A stretch of 64,000 nt of DNA from Pseudocitrobacter faecalis (GTDB lineage Bacteria > Pseudomonadota > Gammaproteobacteria > Enterobacterales > Enterobacteriaceae), in contig QNRL01000002.1 in assembly GCA_003315335.1 (NCBI GenBank), positions 310,001-374,000 of the forward strand, given 5' to 3'. The translations under genes were made by a program, and so were the position numbers. Of this stretch, positions 25,854-38,344 are shown one piece after another. The notes beneath the pieces were generated by a model, which searched no databases, was not told where the DNA came from, and saw only the letters and a list, made by a program, of their open reading frames with translations. Within the stretch, counting starts at the first letter, position 1; the number at the start of each line of letters is the position of its first letter.

Positions 25854-25887
25854 GCATGACCAGAAATAACGCGATTCCTGGTCATGC
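25854..25887 (-). terminator. Stem-loop after cpoB
   Basis: Perfect 10-bp inverted repeat GCATGACCAG/CTGGTCATGC with a 14-base loop, nine bases past the cpoB stop. There is no T-run. Confidence 0.5.
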
Positions 25888-25895
25888 TTCAGGCA

Positions 25896-26684
25896 TTACA
25901 TCCCACTAAGGCGTTTCTGAGCCTGTTTGGCCCCATCGGTGCCTGGGTACTTCGCAACCACCTGCTGGTACACTGCTTTCGCTTTCGCAGTATCCCCTTT
26001 GTCCTGCATGATCACCCCGACCTTAAACATCGCGTCAGCCGCTTTCGGTGATTTCGGGTAGTTTTTCACCACGGAGGCGAAATAGTACGCCGCGTCGTCT
26101 TTTTTACCCTTGTTGTAATTCAACTGACCGAGCCAGTAATTGGCATTCGGCTGATACGTTGAATCAGGATATTTTTTGACGAAGTTCTGAAACGCCGCCA
26201 TTGCGTCGTCCTGGCGAGAGGAATCTTTCACCAGTGCAATCGCTGCGTTGTAGTCCGTATTCGCGTCACCCGTTTGTACTGGCACACCCGAGGCCGCAGC
26301 GCTGGCAGCTGGTGCCGCCGTAGAACTACCGCTCTGGTCACCGGACGCCTGCTGCGTCTGTGTGCCAGCGCCGCCGCTCGTCAGACTGTCCATTTGCAGC
26401 AGGATCTGCTTCTGGCGCTCAACAATCTGGTTCATCTGGTACTGACTTTCCTGGATTTGACCACGCAGGGAGTCGATATCAGATTGGTTATCAGAGAGTT
26501 GTTGCTGGAGTTGAGTCAAAAGTTGACTGTGAGCATTAGAAATACGCTCAAGGGAAGTGACGCGGTCTTCGACCGAGCCTGAGCCGACACTACTGATTGG
26601 CGCCTGAGCATTAGCGGCCCAGGGGGCCGCTATGCCAACCAGTAACGACAGACTCAACATGTGATGTCTGAAGTTACTGCTCAT
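25896..26684 (-). CDS. cpoB: Cell division coordinator CpoB (YbgF)
   Basis: 262 aa. Signal peptide (1 to about 26, ending ANA), then an N-terminal coiled coil (about 35-100, rich in Gln/Leu) that trimerises, a Ser/Ala/Gly/Gln linker, and C-terminal TPR repeats (about 140-262). It acts in the periplasm, linking Tol with PBP1B so that outer-membrane constriction matches septal peptidoglycan synthesis. It is the last gene of the tol-pal operon, nine bases after pal. Confidence 0.96.
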   Translation of the reverse strand: MSSNFRHHMLSLSLLVGIAAPWAANAQAPISSVGSGSVEDRVTSLERISNAHSQLLTQLQQQLSDNQSDIDSLRGQIQESQYQMNQIVERQKQILLQMDSLTSGGAGTQTQQASGDQSGSSTAAPAASAAASGVPVQTGDANTDYNAAIALVKDSSRQDDAMAAFQNFVKKYPDSTYQPNANYWLGQLNYNKGKKDDAAYYFASVVKNYPKSPKAADAMFKVGVIMQDKGDTAKAKAVYQQVVAKYPGTDGAKQAQKRLSGM

Positions 26685-26693
26685 GCAATTCTC

Positions 26694-27239
<546 letters not shown>

Positions 27240-27253
27240 TCAATTATTTATTA

Positions 27254-28546
27254 TTACAGATACGGCGACCAGGCAGGGAATTTTACCTGTCCATCAGTTG
27301 CCGGAAGACGCGCTTTGAAACGCCCATCTGTAGAAACCAGATTCAGCACGGATCCCATCCCTTGAGAAGAGCTGTAGATTACCATAGTGCCGTTAGGTGC
27401 CAGACTTGGCGTTTCGTCCAGGAACGTTGACGACAATACTTGTACGCCACCCGCTACCAGATCTTGTTTGGCAATGTGCTGCTGACCACTATTGGAGCTG
27501 ACCATTACCATAAACTTACCGTCGCTGCTCACATCCGCGTCCTGGTTCTGAGAACCTTCCCAGGTAATACGCTGCGGCGCACCGCCGTTAACATTCACTT
27601 TATACACCTGCGGACGACCGGCCTGGTCAGAGGTAAAGGCCAGATTCTGGCTGTCCGGGAACCAGGTTGGTTCGGTGTTATTACTGCGACCGTCGGTTAC
27701 CTGACGGATCTGGCCAGAGCCGATATCCATCACGTACAGGTTCAGGCTACCGGTTTTAGACAGGGCAAACGCCAGTTTGCTGCCATCCGGTGAGAACGCT
27801 GGCGCACCGTTGTGACGCGGGAACGACGCAACCTGACGTACCGCACCGTTAGACAGCGTCTGAATAACCAGCGCTGAACGGCCGCTTTCGAAGGTAACGT
27901 AAGCCAGTTTAGAACCGTCCGGAGACCACGCCGGTGACATCAGCGGCTGCGAAGAACGGTGAACCACGAACTGGTTGTAGCCATCGTAGTCAGATACGCG
28001 CAGTTCATACGGGAACTGACCGCCGTTAGTCTGCACGACATAAGCGATACGAGTACGGAACGCACCTTTAATACCGGTCAGCTTCTCAAACACTTCGTCA
28101 CTGGCAGTATGGCCCGCATAACGCAGCCATTGCTTGTTCACTTTGTAGGAGTTCTGCGCCAGAACGGTACCCGGCGCACCGCCGGTATCAACTAACTGAT
28201 AGGCAACAGTATAGCTGCCATCAGCGTTAGGTGAGACCTGGCCGACGACAACCGCGTCAATACCCAGCGCAGACCATGCCGCAGGTTGAACGTCCTGCGC
28301 GGTGCCAGGCTGCTGTGGCAGTTTGGCTCGGTCTAACGGGTTAAATTTACCGCTGTTACGCAGGTCAGCGCCGACGATACCGCCGACATCTTCAGGCGCG
28401 GCGCCAGGGCCTGCCCACTGGAACGGAACCACGCCAATAGGACGCGCCGAATCCACCCCTTGGGTAATCTCGATACGTACTTCTGCGTGCAGCACAGCTG
28501 CCCACAGCATTAAGAAACCAAATGCTACTCGTAATGCCTGCTTCAT
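27254..28546 (-). CDS. tolB: Tol-Pal system periplasmic protein TolB
   Basis: 430 aa from the second of two Met codons, as in E. coli. A signal peptide (1 to about 21, ending LHA) precedes an N-terminal alpha/beta domain whose start ([10 protein letters not shown]) forms the TolA box, and a C-terminal six-bladed beta-propeller seen as repeated P[11 protein letters not shown] / [10 protein letters not shown] / [10 protein letters not shown] units. It cycles between Pal and TolA. Confidence 0.97.
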   Translation of the reverse strand: MKQALRVAFGFLMLWAAVLHAEVRIEITQGVDSARPIGVVPFQWAGPGAAPEDVGGIVGADLRNSGKFNPLDRAKLPQQPGTAQDVQPAAWSALGIDAVVVGQVSPNADGSYTVAYQLVDTGGAPGTVLAQNSYKVNKQWLRYAGHTASDEVFEKLTGIKGAFRTRIAYVVQTNGGQFPYELRVSDYDGYNQFVVHRSSQPLMSPAWSPDGSKLAYVTFESGRSALVIQTLSNGAVRQVASFPRHNGAPAFSPDGSKLAFALSKTGSLNLYVMDIGSGQIRQVTDGRSNNTEPTWFPDSQNLAFTSDQAGRPQVYKVNVNGGAPQRITWEGSQNQDADVSSDGKFMVMVSSNSGQQHIAKQDLVAGGVQVLSSTFLDETPSLAPNGTMVIYSSSQGMGSVLNLVSTDGRFKARLPATDGQVKFPAWSPYL

Positions 28547-28674
28547 CATATCTCCCTTACCCAGGCGGATAGCCCACGATAATTTAGCAGAATGTTAACA
28601 AACTCAAATACACAAAACTACCAGAACTCTGTCTCAACCTTAGACTGTTTCCCACGATTTCTCAGGGGTTGTTA

Positions 28675-29961
28675 TTACAGTTTAAAGTCCAGTTTGGCAT
28701 CTTTTACTTTTTCATAAACAGCCTGGCTAGGCGGTTTAGGAATTCTGGCTGTTTTCGCAGCCGTGAGCGCAGCCTGGCACAATGCCGGATCGCCGCCCTC
28801 TTCGGTCACATCCAGTAACAGCCCATCGGGTGCTAACTTGATATGTAGTACACAAGTTTTACCTGCATACAAATCAGCACCATACAGACGGCTCTGTATC
28901 GCATTACGAATTTGAGAGGCGTAAGCACTGATATCAGCGCCAGATGCGCCGCCATTTGCACCACTTGTACCACTATCTTTCGCTGGTTGACCGTTTCCTT
29001 TCGCTCCACCGCCCGCTTTCGGTGCATTCTTACCTGAACTGAGATCGCCCAGCAGGTCATCAACACCGGAAGCAGCAGCCGCTTTCTCAGCAGCCGCTTT
29101 CTTATCAGCAGCGGCTTTTGCGGCGGCAGCTTTCTTGTCTGCAGCAGCCTTGTCAGCTGCGGCTTTCTTATCTGCTGCAGCCTTTTCCGCGGCCGCTTTC
29201 TTATCTGCAGCCGCTTTTTCAGCCGCTGCAGCAGCTTTCTCGGCGGCGGCTTTTTCTGCGGCGGCAGCTTTCTCGGCAGCGGCCTTCTCAGAAGCGGCTT
29301 TTTTCGCTGCTTCTGCCTGCGCTTTCTTCGCCGCGTCCGCTTCCGCTTTTTTCGCTGCTTCTGCTGCTTTTGTGGCTTCAGCTTCGGCTTGTTTCTTCGC
29401 CGCTGCGGCAGCTTTAGCGGCTTCTGCATCGGCAACTTTCTTCGCATCGGCAGCCGCTTTCTTCGCGGCTTCTGCCTTAGCCTGCTTCTGCGCATCCGCT
29501 GCCGCTTTTGCAGCCTCTGCCTCCGCTTTTTTCGCTGCATCTGCCGCTGCTTTCGCGGCTTCTTCCGCCTGTTGTTTAGCGTCAGCTTCGGCTTTCTTCG
29601 CCGCCTCTGCAGCCTCTTTGGCTGCTTCTTTTGCTTCGGCAGCCGCTTTTTCTTTCGCTTCTGCCGCCGCTTTCTCAGCAGCCTCTTTTTGTTCCTGCGC
29701 TTTCTTCGCTGCTTCTTCAGCCTTTTTATTACGCTGTTCTGCACGTTTAGCGCTGGCCTGCTGCTGGTTATAATTCTCAACCACCGCACCAGGATCGACC
29801 ATTACGGCGTCGATAGACGAACCGCCTCCGCCACCGGCAGAAGCATCTATATGCTCGTCGAACGAACTCCAGATCAGTGCTGCAAACAGAATGACGTGCA
29901 GCACTGCTGAAATAATTATCGCCCGTTTAAGCTTGTCGTTTTGTTCGGTTGCCTTTGACAC
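28675..29961 (-). CDS. tolA: Tol-Pal energy-transducing protein TolA
   Basis: 428 aa. Domain I has a single membrane helix (about 13-34) contacting TolQ/R. Domain II (about 45-310) is a long Ala/Lys/Glu helix of AAEKAAA- and KKAEADA-type repeats spanning the periplasm. Domain III (about 330-428) is the globular TolB/colicin-binding domain, with cysteines in KTCVLHIK and DPALCQAAL. The repeats give long spurious open frames on other frames. It transmits proton-motive force to Pal/TolB. Confidence 0.97.
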   Translation of the reverse strand: MSKATEQNDKLKRAIIISAVLHVILFAALIWSSFDEHIDASAGGGGGSSIDAVMVDPGAVVENYNQQQASAKRAEQRNKKAEEAAKKAQEQKEAAEKAAAEAKEKAAAEAKEAAKEAAEAAKKAEADAKQQAEEAAKAAADAAKKAEAEAAKAAADAQKQAKAEAAKKAAADAKKVADAEAAKAAAAAKKQAEAEATKAAEAAKKAEADAAKKAQAEAAKKAASEKAAAEKAAAAEKAAAEKAAAAAEKAAADKKAAAEKAAADKKAAADKAAADKKAAAAKAAADKKAAAEKAAAASGVDDLLGDLSSGKNAPKAGGGAKGNGQPAKDSGTSGANGGASGADISAYASQIRNAIQSRLYGADLYAGKTCVLHIKLAPDGLLLDVTEEGGDPALCQAALTAAKTARIPKPPSQAVYEKVKDAKLDFKL

Positions 29962-30056
29962 TCTCGGTTCCCAAAAACTGTTCGCCCGTTATCCTGAAAG
30001 TAAATTGCAGGCCCTTTTAGACCTGCAATCGTCTGATTCAGGTGACATGCTGGTGA

Positions 30057-30485
30057 TTAAATCGGTTGGGTCATCAACCCGACAGATTTCACACCGGCGC
30101 TGTGTAACAGGTTTAGCGCTTTAATTATTTCATCGTAAGGCACGTCTTTCGCGCCCCCAATTAAGAAGACCGTTTTCGGATTGGCCTGCAGGCGGCTTTT
30201 CGCTTCCGCGATAACCTGCTCTGGCGGCAGTTGATCGGAGCGATCCTTTTCAACCACTACGCTGTACTGCCCCACTCCCGAAACTTCGATGATCACCGGT
30301 GGATCATCGTTGCTGCTAACGGCCTGCGATTCGGTTGCATCCGGCAGATCAACCTCCACGCTCTGCGTGATGATCGGCGCTGTCGCCATAAAGATCAGCA
30401 ACAGCACTAACAACACATCCAGCAGCGGAACGATGTTAATTTCGGACTTCAGTTCGCGACGTCCGCGTCCACGTGCTCTGGCCAT
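30057..30485 (-). CDS. tolR: Tol-Pal proton channel subunit TolR
   Basis: 142 aa, E. coli length. One N-terminal membrane helix carries the proton-relay D23 (PLLDVLLVLLL), and the periplasmic domain ends near the C-terminus as in ExbD. It works with TolQ to power TolA. It lies three bases after tolQ. Confidence 0.97.
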   Translation of the reverse strand: MARARGRGRRELKSEINIVPLLDVLLVLLLIFMATAPIITQSVEVDLPDATESQAVSSNDDPPVIIEVSGVGQYSVVVEKDRSDQLPPEQVIAEAKSRLQANPKTVFLIGGAKDVPYDEIIKALNLLHSAGVKSVGLMTQPI

Positions 30486-30488
30486 GGC

Positions 30489-31582
<1,094 letters not shown>

Positions 31583-31809
31583 TCGTACTGCCTCTTCGTT
31601 GGCTGCATCCCTCACCCCGCTCACTTACAGACGTAAGCTCTCGGGGATTCGCGAATTTGCCGCCATGATGCAGCACGAATGACGTTGTATATAGCGTTGT
31701 ATTCACTTTACATCCCGGTAATGCAAAAAATTTTGAGCTTTTGAACTTCGCTACTATACGCGCGGTAATCGTGGTTTGGAATGGGGTGAGGTAAACGGAG
31801 AGTAAATTT

Positions 31810-31833
31810 TTATGGGCTATTGCAAGCCCATAA
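31810..31833. terminator. Hairpin between ybgE and ybgC
   Basis: TTATGGGCT/AGCCCATAA 9-bp stem just past the ybgE stop. It lacks a classical T-run. The rest of 31583-31809 holds the ybgC promoter region and no other feature I can support. Confidence 0.45.
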
Positions 31834-31854
31834 ATATTTGCGGATGTTTCCTGG

Positions 31855-32148
31855 TTACAGGAAGAAAAAAATCAGACCTGCAAGAAGGACTAAATCGGCG
31901 ATAAGCGGGCAGAAAATCCCTTGCCAGTGGAGTGCGCGAGGACGAAAACCCACGCCATGAATGACGCCTGCACAAACGGCCCACATCAGCAGAAAACCGT
32001 GCCAGATTTCAAGCTCGCTGGTCTTCGCCGCGAAACGCGTCGGGTCCCAGAAGATGCAACCTGCCAGCAGCAGGGCCATAACAAGGGAAAGCGCCCTCAG
32101 GGGGCGCTTATCCATTATCGCGTACAGCGTTGCGATAATTTTCATCAC
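31855..32148 (-). CDS. ybgE: Cyd operon protein YbgE
   Basis: 97 aa with about three hydrophobic segments and the family motif GCIFWDPTRFAAKTSELEIWHG. The start is taken as GTG 32148, which shares its first base with the cydX stop; the next codon is ATG, so a start one codon later is equally possible. Its role is not established; it travels with cytochrome bd-I genes. Confidence 0.93.
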   Translation of the reverse strand: MMKIIATLYAIMDKRPLRALSLVMALLLAGCIFWDPTRFAAKTSELEIWHGFLLMWAVCAGVIHGVGFRPRALHWQGIFCPLIADLVLLAGLIFFFL

Positions 32149-32258
32149 TATTTTTCTTCACCTGCTTTGGTCGCTTCGACGTGTTCCAGCGCCAGCGCAG
32201 TGATTATCCCAAAGGCACAGGCAAGAAGCGTTCCTAAAATCCATGCGAAATACCACAT
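32148..32258 (-). CDS. cydX: Cytochrome bd-I small subunit CydX (YbgT)
   Basis: 36 aa, starting MWYFAWILGTLLACAFGIIT and ending ALEHVEATKAGEEK. One membrane helix with the conserved Trp and the ALEHVE motif. It stabilises the haem groups of CydAB. It is 14 bases after cydB and one residue shorter than the E. coli protein. Confidence 0.95.
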   Translation of the reverse strand: MWYFAWILGTLLACAFGIITALALEHVEATKAGEEK

Positions 32259-32272
32259 TTTAAGCTCCTTAC

Positions 32273-33412
32273 TTAGTACAGAGAGTGGGTGTTGCGTTCA
32301 ATGTCTTCTTTGGTGATACGACCAAACATTTTCCAGTAGCACCAGGTGGTGTACAGCAGAATGATTGGAACGAACACCGCCGCGACATAGGTCATCACGC
32401 TCAGCGTCAGCTGGCTGGACGTTGCATCCCACATGGTCAGGCTCGCGTTAAACATCGTGCTGGACGGCATGATGAACGGGAACATGGCAATACCGGCGGT
32501 CAGGATGATGCACGCCAGCGTCAGTGAGGAGAACAGGAACGCCCATGCCCCTTTATCCAGACGCGTCATCAGGATAGTCAGCAGCGGAAGCACCACACCC
32601 AGTACCGGAATCGCCCACAGCGCCGGCATGTTGTTGAAGTTGGTCATCCATGCGCCCGCTTCATGTGCGACTTCTTTAGTCAGCGGGTTGGAGGCGGCTG
32701 TGTGATCCATAACCGATTTCACCACGTAGCCATCGATGCCGTAGTAGACCCAAACGCCTGCCAGTGCGAAGCACACCAGTGTGACCAGTGCCGCCACCTG
32801 AGAGGTGGTGCGGGTACGCAGATGCAGTTCGCCAACCGTACGCATTTGCAGGTAGGTTGCGCCCTGCGTCAGGATCATCCCCACGCTCACCACACCTGCC
32901 AGCAGGCCAAACGGGTTCAGCAACTGGAAGAAGTTACCGGTGTAGTAAAGACGCAGATACTCATCAATGTGGAACGGTACGCCCTGCAGCAGGTTACCGA
33001 AGGCCACGCCAATCACCAGCGGTGGAACGAAGCTCCCCACGAAGATGCCCCAGTCCCACATGTTGCGCCAGCGGGTGTCTTCAATTTTCGAACGGTAGTC
33101 AAAGCCCACCGGACGGAAGAATAAAGACGCCAGCACCAGAATCATCGCGACATAGAAGCCGGAGAACGCCGCAGCGTACACCATCGGCCAGGCGGCAAAC
33201 AGCGCGCCGCCGGCAGTGATGAGCCATACCTGGTTTCCGTCCCAGTGTGGCGCGATGGAGTTGATCATGATTCGACGCTCGGTGTCATTACGACCGAGGA
33301 AACGGGTGAGCATGCCCACCCCCATGTCGAAGCCGTCAGCGACTGCGAAACCAATCAGCAAGATGCCGATTAGCAGCCACCAGATAAAACGCAATACTTC
33401 ATAATCGATCAT
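32273..33412 (-). CDS. cydB: Cytochrome bd-I ubiquinol oxidase subunit II CydB
   Basis: 379 aa, E. coli length, with about eight to nine membrane helices. It begins MIDYEVLRFIWWLLIGILLIGFAVADGFDMGVG and contains the family region NDTERRIMINSIAPHWDGNQVW. It forms the heterodimer with CydA and channels oxygen and protons. It lies 15 bases after cydA. Confidence 0.98.
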   Translation of the reverse strand: MIDYEVLRFIWWLLIGILLIGFAVADGFDMGVGMLTRFLGRNDTERRIMINSIAPHWDGNQVWLITAGGALFAAWPMVYAAAFSGFYVAMILVLASLFFRPVGFDYRSKIEDTRWRNMWDWGIFVGSFVPPLVIGVAFGNLLQGVPFHIDEYLRLYYTGNFFQLLNPFGLLAGVVSVGMILTQGATYLQMRTVGELHLRTRTTSQVAALVTLVCFALAGVWVYYGIDGYVVKSVMDHTAASNPLTKEVAHEAGAWMTNFNNMPALWAIPVLGVVLPLLTILMTRLDKGAWAFLFSSLTLACIILTAGIAMFPFIMPSSTMFNASLTMWDATSSQLTLSVMTYVAAVFVPIILLYTTWCYWKMFGRITKEDIERNTHSLY

Positions 33413-33427
33413 TTGACGACTCCTGTC

Positions 33428-34996
33428 TTAGCGTGCCGGCTGAGTAGTCGCGGTGGACTGCTCAAAGTGATAGCGACCGGTTTTCAGGCTGCTTGGCCCT
33501 TTGCGTGCGAACTTGAACATCAGGAACAGTTCGGCCACGAGGAACAGCGTGTAAAGACCGCAAATCAGCACCATTGAGAAGATAAGATCGCCTGCTGTCA
33601 GCGAAGAGTTCGCCACAGCGGTTGGCAATACTTCACCAATTGCCCACGGTTGACGGCCATACTCGGCGACAAACCAGCCCGCTTCCACAGCAATCCATGG
33701 CAGCGGTAAACCGTAGAACGCCGCACGCAGCAGCCATTTTTTCTCACCGATGCGGTTACGAATCACGGTCCAGAAGGAGGCACCGATAATCAGCAGCATC
33801 AGCACACCGCACGCCACCATGATACGGAAGGCAAAGTACAGCGGCGCGACACGTGGGATAGAGTCTTTGGTCGCTTTGGCGATCTGCTCTTCTGTCGCAT
33901 CCGCCACGTTCGGCGTATAGCGTTTCAGCAGCAGGCCATAGCCCAGATCTTTCTTCACATCGTTAAACTGTTCACGCACAGCCGGATCGGTTGCGCCGGA
34001 ACGCAGCTGTTCGAGCAGCGAGTAGGCTTTCATCCCGTTACGGATACGCTCTTCGTGCTGCACCATCAGTTCTTTAAGACCGGTAACCTGTTTATCAACA
34101 GAACGGGTCGCGATGATGCCCAGCGCGTAAGGAATTTGAATCGAAAGATGGTTTTCCTGCTTATCCTGGTCAGGAATACCAAACAGCGTGAACGACGCCG
34201 GCGCAGGCTGGGTTTCCCATTCTGCTTCGATGGCCGCCAGTTTGGTTTTCTGCACGTCGCCCATTTCGTAGCCGGATTCATCACCCAGAACGATAACGGA
34301 AAGAATTGCCGCCATACCAAAGCTTGCTGCGATAGCAAAAGAGCGCTTAGCAAACGCGAAGTCACGACCTTTGAGCATGTACCAGGAACTGATTGCGAGC
34401 ACGAACATCGCGCCGGTGACGTAACCTGATGCCACGGTGTGAACGAATTTCACCTGGGCTACCGGGTTCAGTACCAGCTCGGAGAAGCTCACCATCTCCA
34501 TACGCATGGTTTCAAAGTTGAAGTCCGACGCGATTGGGTTTTGCATCCAACCGTTTGCCACCAGGATCCACAGCGCGGACAGGTTTGAACCCAACGCCAC
34601 CAGCCAGGTTACCGCCATGTGTTGCACTTTACCCAGGCGATCCCAACCGAAGAAGAACAGACCTACAAAGGTGGATTCGAGGAAGAAGGCCATCAGACCT
34701 TCAATGGCCAGCGGTGCACCGAAGATATCGCCCACGTAGTGGGAGTAGTAAGACCAGTTAGTCCCGAACTGGAACTCCATGGTCAGGCCGGTGGCCACGC
34801 CCAGTGCGAAGTTGATACCAAACAACTTGCCCCAGAACTTGGTCATATCTTTATAAATCTGTTTGCCGGAAAGGACGTAGACCGTTTCCATGATGGCCAG
34901 CAGGAACGCCATACCGAGCGTCAGTGGCACAAAAAGGAAGTGGTACATCGCGGTCAAGGCAAACTGTAAGCGCGACAGTTCGACTATATCTAACAT
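33428..34996 (-). CDS. cydA: Cytochrome bd-I ubiquinol oxidase subunit I CydA
   Basis: 522 aa from the second of two Met codons (MLDIVELSR), E. coli length. Haem ligands are H19 (AMYHFLF), H186 ([11 protein letters not shown]) and Met393 by family numbering. The Q-loop that binds ubiquinol spans about 240-380 and includes the [30 protein letters not shown] segment. It oxidises ubiquinol and reduces oxygen with high affinity under low oxygen. It heads cydABX-ybgE. Confidence 0.98.
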   Translation of the reverse strand: MLDIVELSRLQFALTAMYHFLFVPLTLGMAFLLAIMETVYVLSGKQIYKDMTKFWGKLFGINFALGVATGLTMEFQFGTNWSYYSHYVGDIFGAPLAIEGLMAFFLESTFVGLFFFGWDRLGKVQHMAVTWLVALGSNLSALWILVANGWMQNPIASDFNFETMRMEMVSFSELVLNPVAQVKFVHTVASGYVTGAMFVLAISSWYMLKGRDFAFAKRSFAIAASFGMAAILSVIVLGDESGYEMGDVQKTKLAAIEAEWETQPAPASFTLFGIPDQDKQENHLSIQIPYALGIIATRSVDKQVTGLKELMVQHEERIRNGMKAYSLLEQLRSGATDPAVREQFNDVKKDLGYGLLLKRYTPNVADATEEQIAKATKDSIPRVAPLYFAFRIMVACGVLMLLIIGASFWTVIRNRIGEKKWLLRAAFYGLPLPWIAVEAGWFVAEYGRQPWAIGEVLPTAVANSSLTAGDLIFSMVLICGLYTLFLVAELFLMFKFARKGPSSLKTGRYHFEQSTATTQPAR

Positions 34997-35333
34997 CATG
35001 ACTCCTTGCTCATCGCATGAAGACTCCGAGAATGAACCTGCGGACAGGGTTCATACACATGCCCCAATACAAATTTATTTGCGCCCTCCCCCACTGCTGA
35101 CCGTTCGCGTTAGCCGATATCAGTCGTGAGCAAAGGTTACAAATACGTTAAAAAACAACTCAATTGATCCCTAAAATATATTACTCTGTAATATCCTTAC
35201 AATAAACAGGTTTTTATTGTATTAGATTTACGATTTTCGACGGTGATCAATTTATAGCTAATCAGGCGGGTTGCAGCCACTTTGATCCAGGACAATTTAA
35301 CCACTTTTATGGTGCATATCCAGTTTTTACGCA

Positions 35334-35347
35334 TTGATATAAATCAA
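35334..35347 (-). promoter_or_regulatory. FNR box upstream of cydA
   Basis: TTGAT-ATAA-ATCAA is a perfect match to the FNR consensus. In E. coli FNR represses cydAB under full anaerobiosis. Confidence 0.8.
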
Positions 35348-35360
35348 TTTTATTTATATT

Positions 35361-35380
35361 TGTTAATTATGTTTTTATTA
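35361..35380 (-). promoter_or_regulatory. ArcA-like tract upstream of cydA
   Basis: TGTTAATTATGTTTTTATTA contains the TGTTAATTA core of ArcA sites. ArcA activates cydAB micro-aerobically in E. coli; the assignment here is by sequence resemblance and position. Confidence 0.45.
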
Positions 35381-35629
35381 GATGTGATCAGTGAAACGAA
35401 TGTTACAGATATGTTTAAAAAATATCTCGGGAAATTTTCATAGTGGGGTAATGCGAAAAAAGAGGCGAGAGTTTTTAACGGCGGAATAGTTTTAAAAAAA
35501 TGAAGTGATACAGAATAGTTAATGTTAGCCGACTCACAGTATTTTGCCAGGAAACCTGAACCTTTTTTGAATAATCACATTTTATTCACTTGAAATACAG
35601 ACAAAATTAACACCACAACTTTATTATTC

Positions 35630-35668
35630 AAAAAAGAGGCAAATTCGGTCAGGCCGATGTTTGCCTCT
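35630..35668 (-). terminator. Intrinsic terminator of mngAB
   Basis: AGAGGCAAA/TTTGCCTCT with an inner TCGG/CCGA stem, followed on the minus strand by a T-run. It starts eight bases after the mngB stop. Confidence 0.88.
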
Positions 35669-35676
35669 CTTCAAAC

Positions 35677-38319
35677 TTATTTTATGAGCGACACGCTAAA
35701 GGTACGCGACTGGCAAGGAAGAAACCGCACGCTTGCCTGACTAACATCTCCCCGGTTTGCGCCTGCCAGCGCCTGTTCATCCATCCCCGTTTCAACGCTC
35801 GCCACCTGATGGTGATTGAAGGCAACCTGCGCATCGGTGGACTCTGTCGCTGACGGATTATAGAGCCGAATAATCAGTTCTGGCCTGTCTTCCGCTTTCT
35901 TCAACGCGCTGAGTGCACAGCCTACGGACGAGAGCGTGAGAAGGCTATAGTGCTCCGGCACAGTCATGGCCGCGCGATTAAGTTTCATCGCATCCCACGG
36001 TATTTTGTTATAGCACTGCACGGGCGTAAGCCAGCTACGCGCCTGCTGCGCCACCCCCGCATTCAGCGGTGTCCCGCTATATGGCCACAGGCTGAAGCGG
36101 CATTGCAACGTGCCGCGCAATTGCGAATCTGGCACTGCCATTTTTATGCCCGAAGGTCGGCCAGGACGCAAAAGCAGATCCTCTTTACCCAGCAGCCCTA
36201 CGCCACGCATTAGCGTTAACGCGAAAGCGCTGTTCTCTTCACCGATAATTTCCACCTCCCGCAGCCCTTCACTGAACAGTGCGATACCGTTAACCCCGTG
36301 CTGTAACGCCGCGTAATTAAGGAAATTCCACACTGGAATCGGGGCTTCTTTCCAGCCTTCCTGCTGCCACTGACGCATGGCCTCGTCCGTGACCGGCCGC
36401 ACCATTGAACCAAACTGGGTATCAGTGAGCACCGTTTGCGCGCGATACGGCACAGGCAACCGAACACGCAGACGATGATCATCGGCCTGATTAATAATCT
36501 GCAGGTCAAAATTAACACGCTTGCTGTTGTCGCTCAGCATAATGGTGGTTTCAATTTCAACATACCCGCTACGCTTGCGGGCGGCGCGCTCGGCCAAATT
36601 GAGTGGAACGGCGAGCGTACTGCGTAGAATCATTTTGCTGCGCCAGCCTTCCTCCACGATCTCTACCGCATGTGGATATGCAGCAGACGTTAATATCCAA
36701 TCTTCTCTCGGCGGAGAATAATCGTATTCATCGCCATCATCACCGCTCTCTTCGAACTCCAGCGCCCGGTCGTAGACCAGCCCGCTCTCTTTATCTTCCA
36801 TTCGGAGCGTACCGTCGGCATTGAGCGAGATACGCCATGCTGCATTTTCCAGCATCGGACTCGCCGCACTAGAGACGTTTTTCACCTCACCCGTCTCGCC
36901 TGCAATCACCCGCAGCGAAACGTACCCCATCGCCGGGAGCACCCGCCGCAGTTGGATGTCATACTCCATAAACGGCTCATAATTCCCGTAGTGGACAATC
37001 TGCCTGTCAATCAAGCCAGGGTCGATTTCGCGGCTGGCGCGAATAAAGTACGGCACCGCCTCACCCTGCTCATCCACCAGCCGGAACCGGCTTGCGCGCA
37101 GACGAATCGTGGTATCGAAAACTTCGTCGCGCGGCCATGGCATCAGGTTGAACAACCCCAGCCGGTCGTGTTCGCAGGCGGGCATGTTGTCGACAATTTT
37201 TCGCAGATAAAAACGAATCAGGTTATCCGCCATATCTTCCGCCAGCCAAAAACGCGCGGCTATCTCCTGATGGACTTTATCGCTACAGCAGCAGCCAATA
37301 CTGTCGTGGGCGTGATTTTTGAGGATCGCTTTCCACATTTTCTCCAGCAGGCCATGGTGATAGTCAAAGCCCAGCGACCAGGCAATCGTGGCGAGCGGCT
37401 CGAGGACATTGACGATTTTGTTTTCAATGCGCGCATGCGCAATTTTGATATCCATGCGCGTCGAGCCAATGGTGCGATGCACGCGCATATATTTACCGTC
37501 GTTGAACTCACCTTTCAGCGTCGCCAGCTTCTCGCGTTGCGCTTCGATACGTTCAAAAACCGTTTCAAAACGGCTCATCACAAATTCACGTTGCGGGTAG
37601 ATTTCCCGCAGTTTGTCCATCACCGCAAAGATATTTTGCTGTAGTGGCATCTGGTCGTGGCCGTTAGGCAGCAGAATCTCTTTGGTGATTGAGGCGTTTT
37701 CCAGCACCGAAAAGTAGCTATCCAGACGCTTACGCAGCCCAGCCTCATCATCAGGTAAGTACTTACCAATGGCGTAACCCAGCGGCAGCACCTGTGCCAC
37801 CACTTCGCTACCATCCTGACTTTGCCAGAGAAACTCGGTTTTACCGGTGCCGTGACGCTCAGAGCAGCCTCGCCAGAACATGGCACGCGTAATTCCAAAA
37901 CCGTTATAGATATGCGGCAGTTGACCGGACATACCAAACGAATCAGGCAGATAACCAATTTTCATCGGCTCGCCAAACGCCATGCAGTCGCGCATCCCGT
38001 ACATCAGGTTACGGACGATGGACTCCCCGGCGACAACGGTTGTGTCGGTCTGCGTGTACCAGGGGCCAATAATCAGTTTGCCCGCCTGAACCAGCGCTTT
38101 GACACGCTCGCGGTTTTCCGGCACCACAGCGAAGTAATCTTCGAGAATCGCTGTCTGCCCGTCCAGCACGTAATATTTGTATGCGTCATCCTGTTCCAGG
38201 CGGTCCAGAATCTCCGCCATATTGTTAACCAGTAAAATCCGCGACTCTTCGGTGGTGAAGTACCACTCTCTGTCCCAATGCATGTGCGGCGTAATGTGAA
38301 CGCGAGATACAGCTTTCAT
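35677..38319 (-). CDS. mngB: Mannosylglycerate hydrolase (alpha-mannosidase) MngB
   Basis: 880 aa, close to the E. coli length of 877. It is a GH38 family alpha-mannosidase: zinc-binding start (PHMHWDREW at about 11-19), and a catalytic segment [13 protein letters not shown] with D126 as the likely nucleophile; the C-terminal half is beta-rich. It cleaves 2-O-(6-phospho-alpha-mannosyl)-D-glycerate, delivered by MngA, to mannose-6-phosphate and glycerate in the cytoplasm. It lies 25 bases after mngA. Confidence 0.95.
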   Translation of the reverse strand: MKAVSRVHITPHMHWDREWYFTTEESRILLVNNMAEILDRLEQDDAYKYYVLDGQTAILEDYFAVVPENRERVKALVQAGKLIIGPWYTQTDTTVVAGESIVRNLMYGMRDCMAFGEPMKIGYLPDSFGMSGQLPHIYNGFGITRAMFWRGCSERHGTGKTEFLWQSQDGSEVVAQVLPLGYAIGKYLPDDEAGLRKRLDSYFSVLENASITKEILLPNGHDQMPLQQNIFAVMDKLREIYPQREFVMSRFETVFERIEAQREKLATLKGEFNDGKYMRVHRTIGSTRMDIKIAHARIENKIVNVLEPLATIAWSLGFDYHHGLLEKMWKAILKNHAHDSIGCCCSDKVHQEIAARFWLAEDMADNLIRFYLRKIVDNMPACEHDRLGLFNLMPWPRDEVFDTTIRLRASRFRLVDEQGEAVPYFIRASREIDPGLIDRQIVHYGNYEPFMEYDIQLRRVLPAMGYVSLRVIAGETGEVKNVSSAASPMLENAAWRISLNADGTLRMEDKESGLVYDRALEFEESGDDGDEYDYSPPREDWILTSAAYPHAVEIVEEGWRSKMILRSTLAVPLNLAERAARKRSGYVEIETTIMLSDNSKRVNFDLQIINQADDHRLRVRLPVPYRAQTVLTDTQFGSMVRPVTDEAMRQWQQEGWKEAPIPVWNFLNYAALQHGVNGIALFSEGLREVEIIGEENSAFALTLMRGVGLLGKEDLLLRPGRPSGIKMAVPDSQLRGTLQCRFSLWPYSGTPLNAGVAQQARSWLTPVQCYNKIPWDAMKLNRAAMTVPEHYSLLTLSSVGCALSALKKAEDRPELIIRLYNPSATESTDAQVAFNHHQVASVETGMDEQALAGANRGDVSQASVRFLPCQSRTFSVSLIK

Positions 38320-38344
38320 CTTCGTTTCCTGAATGAATTAATTA

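Larger units (their letters stand above)
34997..35629. other. cydA upstream regulatory region (about 630 bp)
   Basis: A long AT-rich non-coding stretch holds the cyd promoters, with a perfect FNR box and an ArcA-like tract. Several further TTGAT/ATCAA half-sites are visible. The part near 35450-35600 shows no gene; it follows the mngB terminator on the opposite side. Confidence 0.6.

Noticed and set aside
28833-29789. Long Arg/Lys-rich and Ala/Ser-rich open frames on both strands within tolA
   Set aside because: They are shadows of the Ala/Lys repeat region of TolA and have no supporting start or homology.
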